DNA of 64,000 nt from Rhipicephalus microplus (GCF_043290135.1 NC_134702.1:81455317-81519316); one strand, 5' to 3'; positions 1-14,034 are shown, numbered from the stretch's first letter. A program made the numbers and translations. Notes: generated from the letters alone by a model not told the origin.

Positions 1-1
1 A

Positions 2-208
2 GAACATTCTGATGCCCCTGTAGAGGCTGCAGAACCACAACAAGTAAACTGTATCGGCGAAGCACAGAATGCGTCGAAATTCAGCGAAACAAGCATGAAC
101 AATGGACCTCTTATGGTGCATTGTTCATGGAGTTCAGATGTCTGCGAGAGCCATCTGGACTCCCACAGACACTCACACAAACAAACACTCACTCATACAC
201 ACGAGTAA
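2..208 (+). other. Open frame at left edge, unknown
   Basis: A frame open from the window edge runs about 68 codons to a TAA at 206-208. The predicted peptide is acidic at first and ends in a His/Thr-rich stretch (residues like SHRHSHKQTLTHTHE). I recognise no domain. It could be the last exon of a gene lying mostly to the left, or chance; no acceptor site can be judged because the start is cut off. Confidence 0.12.
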
Positions 209-419
209 CATGCACGACACCTGTGGTGTCCCCTTTAATGTGGAAGTACTTTACTGTGAATGTAGGCACCTTCAGGTGTATACAAACAATAATTACGGCT
301 GTAATTATGGCAATTGAAAAATTATTTTTTTAGCAGTAGAAATAGCCGGTTGAGTCAAATGGCTAAACTCAAGTATTTCCTGCGAATAGTCTATGCCTAC
401 ATTGAGAGTCTTGAAAGGT

Positions 420-724
420 GGTCACTGGTAATCACCACATAGTGATGAAACCTGGTTAATTTAGCAGGCGAAACAAAGCAGCGCATCTACCATTCACTTT
501 GAAATCGCCCTCAACGACGATACTGTTTCCATCACCATCATCAACCGTCAATCTAGACAATTCGCTTCGTAGCTGTTTGTCGACGCTCGCTCATCCTCGT
601 GCTTCAATGCGAGCAAAACAGTGTCGTCAATCAGAGCCATTTAGAAGTGAATGGTAGCTCCACTGTTTGGTTTAAGCTGCTAAATCAGGCAAGTTTCACT
701 ACTCTGTGGTTTCCATAAGTGGCC
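420..724. mobile_element. Fold-back MITE-like element
   Basis: The two ends are imperfect inverted repeats of about 110 bases: 420-530 pairs with the reverse complement of 600-724. Shared blocks include ATTTAGCAG, CTACCATTCACTT and ACTGTTT at matching distances from the ends. There is no open frame. A short element that is almost all inverted repeat is typical of non-autonomous DNA transposons (MITEs). No clear target-site duplication was seen, so the exact ends and superfamily are uncertain. Confidence 0.5.
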
Positions 725-1164
725 TTTATTCAACTTTTTCTATAGGGCGATGGACTTTTAGTAAGAAGGTTTTGAATTCGTCAATTTTATTCAACTGAAT
801 ATACCACTGGTTCAAAATAATTGAGTTCCATTTTTATAATTACTACCGTAGTTGTTGTTCGTAATCATCTGAATACGCCTTCTGCCACAGTAAAGGGAAG
901 CCGTAGGTAGCACGCACGTGCCTCCTTTCTGTAATTTTAGATGCGAAGTAGCTTATAGTCGAGCTCGAATTCAGTGTGCGTGACCACCCTCATAGAGCAC
1001 GCGCAATAACTGGCCCAAGCACTACCAGAACTCGCTCATGGGCCAGCGCGTTCCGGCCCGTGTAAAGACATTGTGACCTGACCTTCTTACCCTCTCTTAG
1101 CAATCATGCGATGGCATCGAGGACCTCGTCATCTTGGGAGTGAAGTTCAACCGAAAAAAAAAAA

Positions 1165-1412
1165 AAGACGCGTGGCCGTGTGGTACAACATCCGCTTGCC
1201 ACGCAAACAACCCGGGTTCAATCCCCACTCGTACCCAAACGACCCTGCTTCGGTCCTTACTAAGGTCCAGGATTTTCTTAGCGTTTGTTTTAATTGCATC
1301 GTTCTCTATTTTTAGTCACGAATAAGAATATTTTTTCGCTCACAACCAATGACGCCGACGCCGACGCTGTAATTTCTGCGAAACTAGCTCGCTAACGCTA
1401 TTGCGTTAAAAA
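1165..1412 (+). mobile_element. tRNA-headed SINE, second family
   Basis: About 70 bases at 1168-1239 resemble a tRNA, with an A-box-like GTGGCCGTGTGG and a B-box GGGTTCAATCCCC. They are followed by an unrelated body ending near GCTAACGCTATTGCGTTAAA. A related copy in reverse orientation lies at 48183-48425. The head and body differ from Ruka, so this is a separate SINE family. A Ruka fragment follows within about 20 bases. Confidence 0.45.
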
Positions 1413-1432
1413 CTACAGTGAATGGATGGTGT

Positions 1433-1609
1433 GATTGATTGATTTGTGGGGTTTAACGTCCCAAAACCACGATATGATTATGAGAGACGCCGTAGTGGAG
1501 GGCTCCGGAAATTTTGACCACCTAGGGTTCTTTAACGTGCACCCAAATCTGAGCACACGGGCCTCGACATTTCCGCCTCCATCGGAAATGCAGCCGTCGC
1601 AGCCGGGAG
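1433..1609 (-). mobile_element. Ruka SINE, head missing
   Basis: Reverse-strand Ruka body and tail: the (AATC)n tail reads as GATTGATTGATT at 1433, followed by the conserved TTTAACGTCCCAAAACCAC block and the ACGCCGTAGTGGAGGGCTCCGG block. The copy stops at 1609 just before the tRNA-like head, so it lacks the Pol III promoter and cannot be active. Confidence 0.85.
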
Positions 1610-4019
1610 AATGGTGTGTTCTAACTGCAGGGACGCGTTAACATCGGCCAAGGTGCCATTGATGAACGACGTTCAAGTTGAACCATGCACTGCCTTGTAT
1701 GTTACTCATGGATCCCTTTAGTGAGAGATGGTGTAATATATATTTTTTTAAATAATGTTGGACACATAGCTTGAAACACCCTGTATATTAGCACTATCGT
1801 ATTATATGCTGTCCGCGGCGAGTACATTTACGATGGCAATTACATCAGAAAGTGTTCCGATGTTGCGGGTCTTTTTTTAAATCACCTTTGTGAATGCATT
1901 AGGGGTGTTCGATTTTTCTTATATGAGAATTCACTCCTGAACTTTGGGGTGCAAAGTCCGAACTTTCCGAGCTCAAATGAAGTGTTACCTATGAACCGCT
2001 ATTATAGGCGGAGTAATAATAGGCCAATTCATAATAAGCCGGCAATGTGATTCCCTAAGAGAAAAATCTAATGAGAACGTTGTCAAGGTTGCGATATAAA
2101 GGCGAAGAAAATGGACAGAAAGCGCCGTCTCTGCAGCCATCTAACTTGAGGCATTAGTCAATCCTCTGACCCTACCGTATCCTCCAAACAAGGTTAAATT
2201 TACTCCTTCCTTCTGTCTCACACGCCTCTATATCGCATAGGCTCCACGAACCATCCGTAATACGAACGGCTCACTACACTCCTTCTAATTAGGTGACTGA
2301 TAAATTGAAGTTGTGCAAGCGACGATAAGAGGCGCTGCGCTTTTGAAGTACATGCTGGTGCAATTCTCGGTTCGCGCAATTGCTCAAAGGTTCACTTTGT
2401 TATAAACTACAAAAAAGGCGACATTTAAACTCGGCGTCTGCGTTTTTTTTTTTTGTGAACGTAGCGAATGGCAATTACTCCTTGTTCAATAAAAGTAAAA
2501 GAGAAAGAAAGAACAAAACGCCCCAGTACCTTCACTTCTGAAGTAGTGTGACTTCAAAGATCAGATATTGCAACGTGTAACAAGTACTTTACTGTCTCCT
2601 TGCTCATCGCTGCTTCACTCCGACGGACGTCTGCACGCAACAAAAGAGTGCGACGGTTCGCCTCGCAGGCGTAGTTTACCTGATTCAGAAAAGCAGGTAA
2701 GGAATGGTAGGGGTAGTGGTTATAAATTGAAAACATTTATCAGGCTTTAATACGGAAAAGAAGTGCGCTGGAACCGGCCCGTACGGGGATAGTCCTTACA
2801 AATACTGCGTGGAAGTTCCTGTAGGAATTTCCACATAGCTCGAGACTCCAGTGGCGATGATTGTCAGGGTTTCATGCCAAATTAAGGTTTGTTGAACCGG
2901 TAAGTCATGAAAGCCGAGCAGAACAGGAAAACCGTTCTCAGTAATTGCGGCATGGGATATTAGTTGCGCAAATAGCATTTTCAAGTGTCAACGTGTCCGT
3001 GCTTCAATGCTGATAAGCCTGCGTAACATCACTGACAACCGTAGCATGTTATTGGAAGATTGATCATTTTGAAATGGCACTTCTGAGTAACTGAGAGGGT
3101 CCTTATCCTAGTGCTCCTCTTTCTCCTAACCTAGTACTGCCTCGAAGATCGGAAGCATTTGAATCTCCCCACACCCTAGAAAGCTTTGCTCAGCATCCTT
3201 GATCGGTCTTCGTTTAACAACACAATGATGTCTTGGGATCACGGCATCATTTGGCGTCACGCTGTCATCATCACGTTGCTATGAGATCAGATGGAGTGCA
3301 CAGCTTGAGATCAGATGGAGTGCACAGTTTTTAGACCTGACGCGCAATAAATGGGTAAATAGGATGCCAATGTTTCTTTTCGCGTTCGAAAAGATGTTCC
3401 ACGAACTTCCAGACGGGATCACAGTATGGAGTACCTTACTTCGTAGACCATGCAAAAGGTCTCGTATTTTCATAATGTTTATACAGGTGCACATGCACTT
3501 AAATACGTGCACGCAAGGTAAGCATGACACAGCGAGACTGCACGGGTCTTTCCGCACCTTACGCGTAGGTATATGTACGGCGACTTCGCTCAAGAATGTT
3601 CGATAGAACGAAAGTATTCACATAAACGTGTTCATATAAACAGCCCGGCACGAAAATAGATACATCAGTATTCGCATCCCGCCCACTTTCACATTTCTGG
3701 CATTCTTTTGAAGTCCTATGCGGGTGCCTTTTCGTGTATATAATAACGTAGAAGGTCGAACGCACTTTGAATGCACTTTGAAGATATAGTTGCTTATTTT
3801 TATACGGCGAATGAGACAGCTCGTTTTTACTTTCTTTCCAACTGTAATACATCGTTTTTTTCCGAAATGTGATCTCCAAATGCAGTTTTGCGTTGCGACG
3901 TATATATTAGTTCTGGTTCCTTTGAAGGAAAAGAAAATTACATCACATAACGTAAACAGCCAAAGAAATGCTCGCGTACCACTTTTTTTTTATTGCGATA
4001 GCAAGCATATGGACACTCT
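1610..4019. other. Intergenic, nothing recognised
   Basis: AT-rich sequence with only short open frames on both strands and no recognisable motif. A local direct repeat of AGATCAGATGGAGTGCACAG occurs twice at 3284-3328. The only other notable features are homopolymer runs. Confidence 0.5.
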
Positions 4020-4660
4020 AGGCTGAATTTTTCCGCTGGTGTCGGCGTTGACGTCTGCGTCGCCATCACTCCCCATATATGTTTACGTATCTTTATATAT
4101 ATATTATTGTAGAAGGAAAAAAAACTCAGAAAAACACTCCTGCGTGCGGAATCGAACGTGGGACCTTTGCATCACCTCGGAAGAATTGTTTTCTAAGCAT
4201 TACCGGCAAGATGGCGCAAGGAGTGCGTCACCACATCTAGCGGCGGCGCCGGCTCTAATCTTCTAAGCGTACTTTGCCCGGGTTAGAAAAGGGAAGCGAC
4301 GCTCCCTCACGCGCCCTTATCTCGCAGTGGCGAGGAGGGTAGGATCGTATGTCTTGGCTGCCCTCGGGCTTTACCTGGAACAATTCTGCTGTGGTTGCCG
4401 GGCACATAAAGGTCACTGCAATCATTGCAGTCTTCATTTGCGAAAAGCGCGCGCTTTTCAGACACAGCGAAGTAGCATATGAGACGCTTTTTCCCGTGCA
4501 TCTGTACCTGTGAGTAAGTTTCGTGCGTCATTTGTGCGTGAGAAACGCGGGGCACGTTTCGATCTGCTTTCCGCTACACGTAACATTTCGATTTGTTGCT
4601 AACACGTTCATTTCTTCGCCTTTGCGGCAAAGCTGTGACTTTTTTTTTAGATGTCGTGGA
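4020..4660 (+). repeat. Repeat X, copy 1
   Basis: Matches 5600-6215 and the reverse of 37235-37850 plus 47736-47822. Landmarks in order are a TATGGACACTC start, a GTCGGCGTTGACGTC block, an AT-rich segment, a GC-rich block, AAAGGTCACT, the TTTGTGCGTGAG segment, and an end at CTTCGCCTTTGCGGCAAAGC. On the opposite strand at 4140-4215 lies a tRNA-like stretch with a B-box (ACGTTCGATTCC). There is no coding capacity. It is an interspersed repeat of unknown class; calling it a transposon is inference from copy number alone. Confidence 0.6.
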
Positions 4661-5599
4661 GTTCTCTTGAAACCTTATACAGCGAATGCTAAGGTAAGCC
4701 AGTTCTACATGCATTATTCAAATATACCTAAAATCAAGCAGTGTTGCTAAAAAGACGTCATTCTTCCGACATGTTGTCTGTGCAGCAATGTGAACAATGT
4801 TGGCGTTTAACTGAACCAGGAAACGAGAAATGTGGTAATGGCGTCTTCGGTATTCCGTTTGATGAGTGCCGGCAATGTGTAAAAGTGGCGTGCACCTACC
4901 TACCTAATTAGTGCTAAACTTGGCCAACACACTCCAGTCATTTTTTTGCAGACGAAGATATTAACTTTTAAAGAAAACAAATATATTTCTGATTGTTAGT
5001 TTCTCGTTGGTACAAAAGTAATAAAAAAGAGAAACATTGAAGTTGCGACTTTTATTTTTTACTGAGAGTACAGTTGTGATAAGCGAGAAGGGAAGCGAAG
5101 AGGTGGGCAAGGAAAAATTACTGACCACAAGTGTGTGTGTTTTTCGTGCACTTTCAATTTTTTACATCACTAAATTACCATACTTCAAATAAAGTATACA
5201 AACAGCCTCAAAGAGTCGCGTTATCCGGCACGTAGATTTAACGACAGACTTTTTAGTTTGATTTCAATATTATAATTATCATCAAGAATACACCTGAATT
5301 TCAAGACTCGGCGAAAAACAAGAGGCCTATTGTTTCAATAAGTGCTTTTCCTATCGCGTTTCAGTAACAGATATATAACACGTCAGCCAAAGACTGCGCA
5401 TGCATTAGTTGTCATAATCTTTTTACACCACGTAATAAATTATTGATAGGAGTGCCCTTTGCGCTCCTTAATACCTGCTATTTCTGTCATTCCGTCACAC
5501 CACCGGCTATCTGTTCAGCATATTACAAAACCCAACTTCCTTTATTTCTCCTTATGTCAGCTTCAGCAATAGCAATACACGTGCTCACATTCTTAAGAA

Positions 5600-6215
5600 G
5601 GGTTTCATTGCGATGGCAAATATATGGATACTCTCGGCAGGTTTTCGCCGTCAGCTTCATTCACTGTATGTGTATACAAGTCTATATATACAAAAGCTGA
5701 AGAAAGAAAAAAAGGCCGCCCGCGCTCTGCGCCCAACTGCGCCGAAGCGCGCTTATCTCCCATGCGTACTTTTCCCGCGTATATCGGTGGAAGGGGGGGG
5801 GGGGGGGGTAGATGTTTGTGCGCGCGAGAAACGTGTGCCTTCGGCTTTCACCGGAATGATTGCGTTAGTTCTCGGGCCCAGAAAGGTCACTTTGCTCGCT
5901 GCACAGGTCCCGTTTGCGGAAAGAGTGCGATTCTCATACACAGCGGAGTAACATCTATGACACTCGTTAGTTTGCACTCATCTGTGCCTGTGATTACGTT
6001 TCGTTCGTCGTTTTTATTTAAACAGCGCCTTAAGTGTCGAGCGTCAAACGTTGTTGGTTCGCTCTCGTCCTGTGTATGTTGTTTTTGTGCGTCATTTGTG
6101 CGTGAGCAGCGACCTCCACGTTTCAATCTGCTTGCCGTTACCAGCGTTACATTCCAAGTTGTTGCGATCGCATTCATTGCTTAGCCCTTGCGACAAAACA
6201 ATAGCTCTTCGTTTT
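5600..6215 (+). repeat. Repeat X, copy 2
   Basis: Shares the start (ATATGGATACTCTCGGC), the AGAAAGGTCACT block, the TTTGTGCGTGAG block and the CCTTGCGACAAA end with copy 1 only 1.6 kb upstream, in the same orientation. A 16-base poly-G run lies near 5793. A 186-codon open frame crosses it, but the frame is not kept in the other copies, so I do not regard it as coding. Confidence 0.6.
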
Positions 6216-7318
6216 AATTAAATGTATGTAAGGAGAGGTTGGTGCCAATGCGTGGCGCTGGCTACCCTCTTCTCTTGCAAAACACTCGAGGCCGCATATT
6301 AGGTAATAAATACATGGCTATACATAAGTGCATAGCACAACACTTACGCAGTGAGTCCAAATTTTTCAGTACTGAAATGTGTCCACGCCACATAGCAGTT
6401 GGAAAAACATGAGTAATGACGCAACTGACATGTCCACGCAAAACATGAAAGTTCGCTAACATGTCAATGGGGATCATGTTTTAAATACTGAACTGTTTTC
6501 AGAAAGGGATCGTTGTGACACGTACTGGTTAGCAATAACGCGAGCACAATTTCTTTTTTGGCTTAGTACTTTTGAGATACTTTAGATTCCTCCAGGAAGT
6601 GAACTACTGCACGCCCAGCAGTGAAATCGTGCGATGCGGAAGGTTCTTATCAGGAAAGTTTTCAAAGTTGCGCCCACGTCAAGCTCAGAACCGCATCACC
6701 TACGCTCAAAGCTTCCAGCCCCGCTCTCCTAGTTAGTATTTTCTGTTGTGTTCGATGCAGAAAGCGACAACACTATCCGTCTTTTTAAAGCGCTGCAAAC
6801 TCCTTTCCCTCGCGGCGACACCAACCACAGCAACGGTCGTGTTTGACGATGTCGAGACATAGGTGAGCTGAGCGACCCCGGAAGACGTTCATCACTGTAG
6901 CTTTCAAAAACAACACGTGTCACTAAGACGATGTCTAAAGTCTTTTGCTTTCACTCTTCTTTCCATCTTATTCATGTGACACACAGTGACAGAAAAAAAA
7001 AACAAAAACGCGGGATGTTAAAATAGAACAAAGATGAACAGCGGCTACACTCAAAGAATAAAAAGGAGTAACAAGAATTGCGGTGACTGCTGGCTACGCC
7101 TTTTCGACAATGTTCAAAATAAAGCTTGGCGTGAGTTGGCTTTCAGGGTGTGGTGTTTTTCACTGCACGCCAGGCAACTGAGGAGTTTACGCTGCCGTGG
7201 TAAACAGGTCGGCGCGTGAGAACGCGCTTTTCAAAAGTATACTGAAATGTTATGAACTCTTCCCTTAAGCAAAGCATTGATTGCGTTTCTAATTGATACG
7301 ATTGATAAGGAAATCCAA
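6216..7318. other. Intergenic, nothing recognised
   Basis: No open frame longer than about 70 codons, no splice-bounded motif and no recognised repeat were seen here. Confidence 0.5.
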
Positions 7319-7522
7319 GTACGTACGTACGTACATACATACATACATACATACATACATACATACATACATACATACATACATACATACATACATACAT
7401 ACATACATACATACATACATACATACATACATACATACATACATACATACATACATACATACATACATACATACATACATACATACATACATACATACAT
7501 ACATACATACATACATACATAC
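7319..7522. repeat. (ACAT)n microsatellite, left flank
   Basis: About 200 bases of TACA repeats, beginning with a few TACG variants at 7320-7334. It directly abuts the truncated 5' end of the non-LTR element. The same repeat in the same orientation resumes at the element's 3' end at 10011, so the two blocks read as one array split by an insertion. Open frames here (YIHT or YVCM repeats) are artefacts. Confidence 0.95.
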
Positions 7523-9942
7523 TCTCTTGTCGTTCGACATCTCTACGTGGGAAACAGCGACAGTCCCAGAGAGTTGGAAGTGCAGCCGCATAGTGGCCTT
7601 ACTGAAACCAGGCAAGTGTTCACACGAGTTGTCTTCTTATAGACCCATTGCCCTAGCCAGTTGCATCGGTAAGATGATGGAACGCATGGTGCTGGCAAGA
7701 TTGGAATGGCTGCTGGAGAATAATGTCGGCTTACCAGATTTTATAAATGGCTTCCGTAGAGGTCGATCATCTATATACGGTGTTGTAGACCTAGTTTCTT
7801 CTGTTGAAAAGGAAGGACAACGTCGGAGATTGGTAGGGGCCATTTTCATAGATATAAAGGGCGCGTACGATAGCGTCTACCATGAGGCCATTCTTGACGC
7901 ACTTGAAGACATCGGCGTAGGTGGCCGACTACACGCATGGATATGGAGCTATCTCAGAGGACGTACCATTTTTTTGTCGAGATCCGACGGTGACACGGCG
8001 AGGCACCTCGTAAGCCGTGGAGTTCCGCAAGGCGCCGTCCTGAGCCCCATACTTTTTAACATAGCACTCATTGGCCTTGAAGCTGAGCTTCCCGACGTTG
8101 TCAGAATCAGTGCGTATGCGGACGACATATGCATATGGGCATCTGGAGCAACGCGACCACAACTGCGAGCAAGGCTACAACAAGGCACATCAATAACATC
8201 TAAGTACTTACGTCGTCGGGGCCTGGAACTTTCAATAGCAAAATGTGCTGCATTGGCATTTACGAAGAAATCAATGTCGCAGTACCCCATCTTCGCTCAC
8301 GGAGCAGTGATTCCCGGGGTCAAGCACCACCGCTATTTAGGGGTCGTCATTGATCGCAACCTGTCCTGGTCAAAGCATGTGACTGTGCTGCGAAACAAAC
8401 TAATCAGTTTTGTGTATGTTCTTCGTGTTATAGCAGGACTGAGATGGGGCCCTTCGGAGAAAAGTCTTCTGCAGTTATACAAGGCATTGTTTGTGGGCTA
8501 TATAAGGTACAGCTCACCTGTGCTTTCCAGCATGCGGGCAACGTGCCTTCGTACTTTAGAGAGCCTTCAGGCACGAGCACTGAGAATATGCCTTGGCCTG
8601 CCACGGTGCACGTCCACCTCTGGCACTATAGAGGAGTCACGCACCTACCCTATACAGGTTTACACGTCCTGCGAGCCTCTTCGAATGCACCTTCGTCTGC
8701 TGACCCGACATGCACAGCACCGGTTGTCTTCGCTACAAGTGGACCGACCAGGCTATACCTATTCGCGATGCCTCAATACGCATAGGCACATGATCCCTTC
8801 AGGCTTTGCACCTGCCGTAATCCCTGCAGTGCCTCCATGGACATTGACTAAACCGCTGGTGTGCCTTCACATACGTGGAATTTCATATAAGTCGCGTGTT
8901 TCTTATATTGCCCTCAAGCAACTCACCTTGGCACATTTAGATGGCCGACACAGCGACTCTGTGCACATTTACACCGATGGATCCGTGACTTCATCCGCCT
9001 CAGCTGCAGCCTTCGTGATCCCTCAACTCAGTATTTCCTGACAGTACAAATTAGATCATAGGTCATCTTCGACAGCTACAGAACTTGTTGCTATACAAGA
9101 AGCCATAAAATTTGTGAACGACCAAGCACCGCGTAAATGGACGATTCTGTCTGATTCAAAATCAGTGCTTCAAGCTATCCATTCTTGCTCAAGAAGAGGC
9201 CAATTGTACGAGTTAACGTTAGGAATCATGCAAGCGTTTGACCTAACACACAGGAGCGGTCACTTGATTACACTCCAATGGATTCCTGGGCACTGCGGCC
9301 TAGTTGGCAACGAAACAGCCGATAGCGAAGCAAGAGCGGCAATATACAACGCTCCTATGTACGTCAAAGTACCGTACTCGCGAGGTGACGTCAACACATT
9401 GTTGAGATCACTCATGCGCGAATGCGCTGCCACTTACTGGTCGCTACCAGAACACCGGAACAAGCGCCTGCGGGAAACAGACCCCGATATGACTTTTCGT
9501 CTTCCAGATAAAATCAGCCGAAGACATGCTAATATACTGCACCGAATTCGCCTGGGCGTCGCCTTCACTCGCCACTACACCCACCTAATCGGCCGTGCAG
9601 ACTGCCCGAATTGTGAACGCTGCCAAGTGCGCGAAACGATAGCTCACATATTTTGTGACTGTGCATTATACGTGGCGCAAAGAAAAATGCTAACTGCAAC
9701 GTTGGCAAGCATTGGACGAACACCATTAAGTGAAATTCACATATTGTCAGCAATGAACGACCAAACAGTGTCAAAAACTGCTACAAAGGCTGTTATAGAC
9801 TTTATAAAAAGCACTGGACTAGAAACTAGACTGTTCGGTACTATGCTAAGTGGCTACTGTACATACGCACCACCTCTTCTTGTCCCCATCATCACCCTTC
9901 ATCCCTTTTTCCTTCCCCTTTCCCTTATCCCCTGTGTAGAGT
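7523..9942 (+). pseudogene. Non-LTR ORF2: RT, RNase H, zinc knuckle
   Basis: One frame runs about 800 codons with a single in-frame TGA at 9039-9041, inside the RNase H domain. Visible motifs are the finger motif SYRPIAL (7636 on), FIDIKGAYDSV (palm A, about 7843), GVPQGAVLSPILFN (about 8021), AYADD (catalytic YxDD, about 8114) and LGVVID (about 8339). The RNase H follows with IYTDGS (about 8968), SDSK (about 9149) and WIPGHCGLVGNETAD (about 9280). A CPNC...H...C knuckle starts near 9604. The enzyme would copy element RNA at a nicked target. With one stop and otherwise intact motifs, this is the youngest non-LTR copy here. Family assignment beyond I-like with RNase H is uncertain. Confidence 0.88.
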
Positions 9943-10010
9943 AGCAGGCTAGAGCGAACTAGCTCAGGCCGACCTCTCTGCCTTCTAATAAATTCTCACT
10001 CACTCACTCA
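7523..10010 (+). mobile_element. Non-LTR retrotransposon, 5' truncated
   Basis: A retrotransposon with reverse transcriptase, RNase H and a C-terminal Cys/His knuckle in the order typical of the I-like group. The 5' end is lost: no endonuclease domain and no RT fingers before the S-Y-R-P-I segment. The 3' untranslated region at 9945-10010 has an AATAAA-like signal and ends in (ACTC)n, then joins (ACAT)n directly. Related but decayed copies lie at 28340-28665, 33357-34745, 50579-51690 (reverse) and 56985-57600 (reverse). Confidence 0.9.
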
Positions 10011-10252
10011 CTACATACATACATACATACATACATACATACATACATACATACATACATACATACATACATACATACATACATACATACATACATACAT
10101 ACATACATACATACATACATACATACATACATACATACATACATACATACATACATACATACATACATACATACATACATACATACATACATACATACAT
10201 ACATACATACATACATACATACATACATACATACATACATACATACATACAT
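10011..10252. repeat. (ACAT)n microsatellite, right flank
   Basis: About 240 bases of ACAT repeats directly following the (ACTC)n tail of the non-LTR element. It has the same strand and unit as the block at 7319-7522. Confidence 0.95.
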
Positions 10253-10258
10253 GTCACC

Positions 10259-10325
10259 TGGCATAGAAGAGCGAAGGCTTGGAAGAAAATGAAGACTACT
10301 TGGAAAAAATACGCTCTTCTATGCC
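10259..10325. repeat. Inverted repeat, 14-bp perfect arms
   Basis: GGCATAGAAGAGCG at 10259-10272 is the exact reverse complement of CGCTCTTCTATGCC at 10312-10325, with a purine-rich spacer of 39 bases. It begins six bases after the microsatellite. It may be the end of a small palindromic element; no function can be assigned. Confidence 0.6.
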
Positions 10326-12170
<1,845 letters not shown>

Positions 12171-14034
12171 AGGGGAGAGGGAAAGAGAGAAAACACGGAC
12201 TAACGCAAACTATATACCTTTTTCGCCATGTCTAAATCTGGCTGTTGTTTGCTTCAATATTTCTTTAAACACAAAAACAAATAAATATCAAGCACAAAAA
12301 GAGCCACAGCGAAGCTTTCTGGAGCCTACCTTACAGGTTGCGCTAAGGGTTTTGAAAAAAAGGCACTTATAATAATATTAAGGAAACAAGAAACTTGACA
12401 AATAGACAAATAAAGGCAAAATGAAAGCCCTATATTGTATTTTTGCCGCCATAGATTCACCTACTATATAAAGTAAAACTTGTTTTTTTTTATTTAGAGG
12501 GAGTGTGTTCCCGGTTTACAATATTCCATCGTAGCTAATCAACAAATTTAGTTCCGGCATGCATCTTGCTCGTGTTCAAGGTGGAATCAGCCGCAGGCTT
12601 CACGTCGTGCTTAGAAATAAATTGGTGGAGACAAGCGCAAAACGCAAACTTTTATGACAGCAACTAGAGTGCGCAGGGGTAAGTGTATGGAATTTTAGTG
12701 TATGCTTCGACTACATAAAAGTTGATTAAAATTCCATAGTCAGGACGCCTCCACCAATAACGCTCGTAGAAAAAAATGATGGTGACACATTGTTGCGATG
12801 TACCAAGCAAAATTTCGGCATAGTGCAAGGCAGGTAAAGGCATCGAAGCCTGACAGACAACAATCCACCAGAGAGTACACGCTTCGGAGCTTTCCTCAAC
12901 GCGGACGTCGCCGGCGTAGACGCGAGCCTGTCAGGCAGATAATGACAGGCCCTGAGCTGCGTTTGACGTCCTTCGCAAAGCACGCCTACCCATGCACGAT
13001 GATTAGGGCTCTTCCCAGATGCTCCTAACGGTGGTTGTTGCATCCAGTATCGCGAAGTAGCTTCTGTACAAAAACATGACAGTAGCATCTACGTGCGTTG
13101 GCACTGCGTATTGTGTTCTTCTATTCACGTTGAACTGAAAACATAAACAATAGAAGCGAGAACGCAAGCAAATCTTTCATAACGCGTATTAGTATGATTA
13201 TGGTGCATATAAGGTACTTTCCTAAGTGCTTAGGTTTGTCAAGTTACTTCATCGATGAAAAACAAGCTTTTTTTCGCTTTGATTCAGTAATATAGGAGTT
13301 CAATGAATGCAAAATAATCACTTCGCTATAATCTATGGGGCATTGTTTAGGATTGGCAGTGCAAGATTTTACTATTTTTTTGAAATTTTATTCAGTATTA
13401 GGCTAAGTAGTAGCAGAAAATGAAATACCATACCAATAGGGCACCCAGCTAGTAAGCAGTAAATGTAATCATCGGTTCCTGAGGAACTGGAAAAAAGACA
13501 CCTAATTTCTGTCTACCTGATTCGCAAAGCGGCGCAGTTCCTTGTAGAGGGGAAGAGAATATTGAAATAAAAAAGGGTGAAATGGTGAAGAGTGGGATCA
13601 AGTGGCGCAGTAACAGTCCCTCAGGCGAGGACACCACAATCTCGACACTTGAGGGATAAGGAAGGAAAAGGTAGGGGAATAATTAAAAGGCAGTGAGTGG
13701 TACGGGTGGTAGGGGGGGGGGGGGCGAGCATAACTGAGTGGGGTACGGAAGGAGATAAGAATAGTGGAACGAGAAAGATATAATAGAAAACTGACCGCGC
13801 ACGAGTGTAGAAGAGAGAAGAGATACAAAACATGGGGGACTCGGTCGAAGGATTCCAAGGACGGGGAACCGATTGGCGAGAGCTATAGACGTCATCAAGA
13901 GATCGCGAACGGCGAGAGCTACGCTAACGACAGAGATCACGAACGACACACCCGTTTAGCACGGAATAGACTAAGCGACTTCATTAGGACGCATTGCCAT
14001 GACAAAAACAGCCTACTTTTTTTGCCTTCACCCG
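12171..14034. other. Intergenic, nothing recognised
   Basis: Short frames only. A poly-G run lies at 13711-13723. Reverse-strand frames at 13598-13949 are proline/serine-rich low-complexity readings of pyrimidine-rich sequence and are not supported as genes. Confidence 0.5.

Noticed and set aside
5793..5808. Poly-G/poly-C runs (also 13711, 23498, 37674, 39130, 57261, 61827) as G-quadruplex regulators
   Set aside because: Single uninterrupted homopolymers prone to slippage and assembly error. Only the 39130 run has a visible effect, the gag frame change in element A.
5624..6184. 186-codon forward open frame
   Set aside because: Lies wholly in repeat X; the frame is not conserved in the other X copies and it crosses a poly-G run.
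7143..7642. Long YVCM/YIHT/THTY-repeat proteins on both strands
   Set aside because: Pure translations of the (ACAT)n microsatellite. The same applies to YIYI, SIYL, VCVC, DRQT and SVRP repeats at other arrays.
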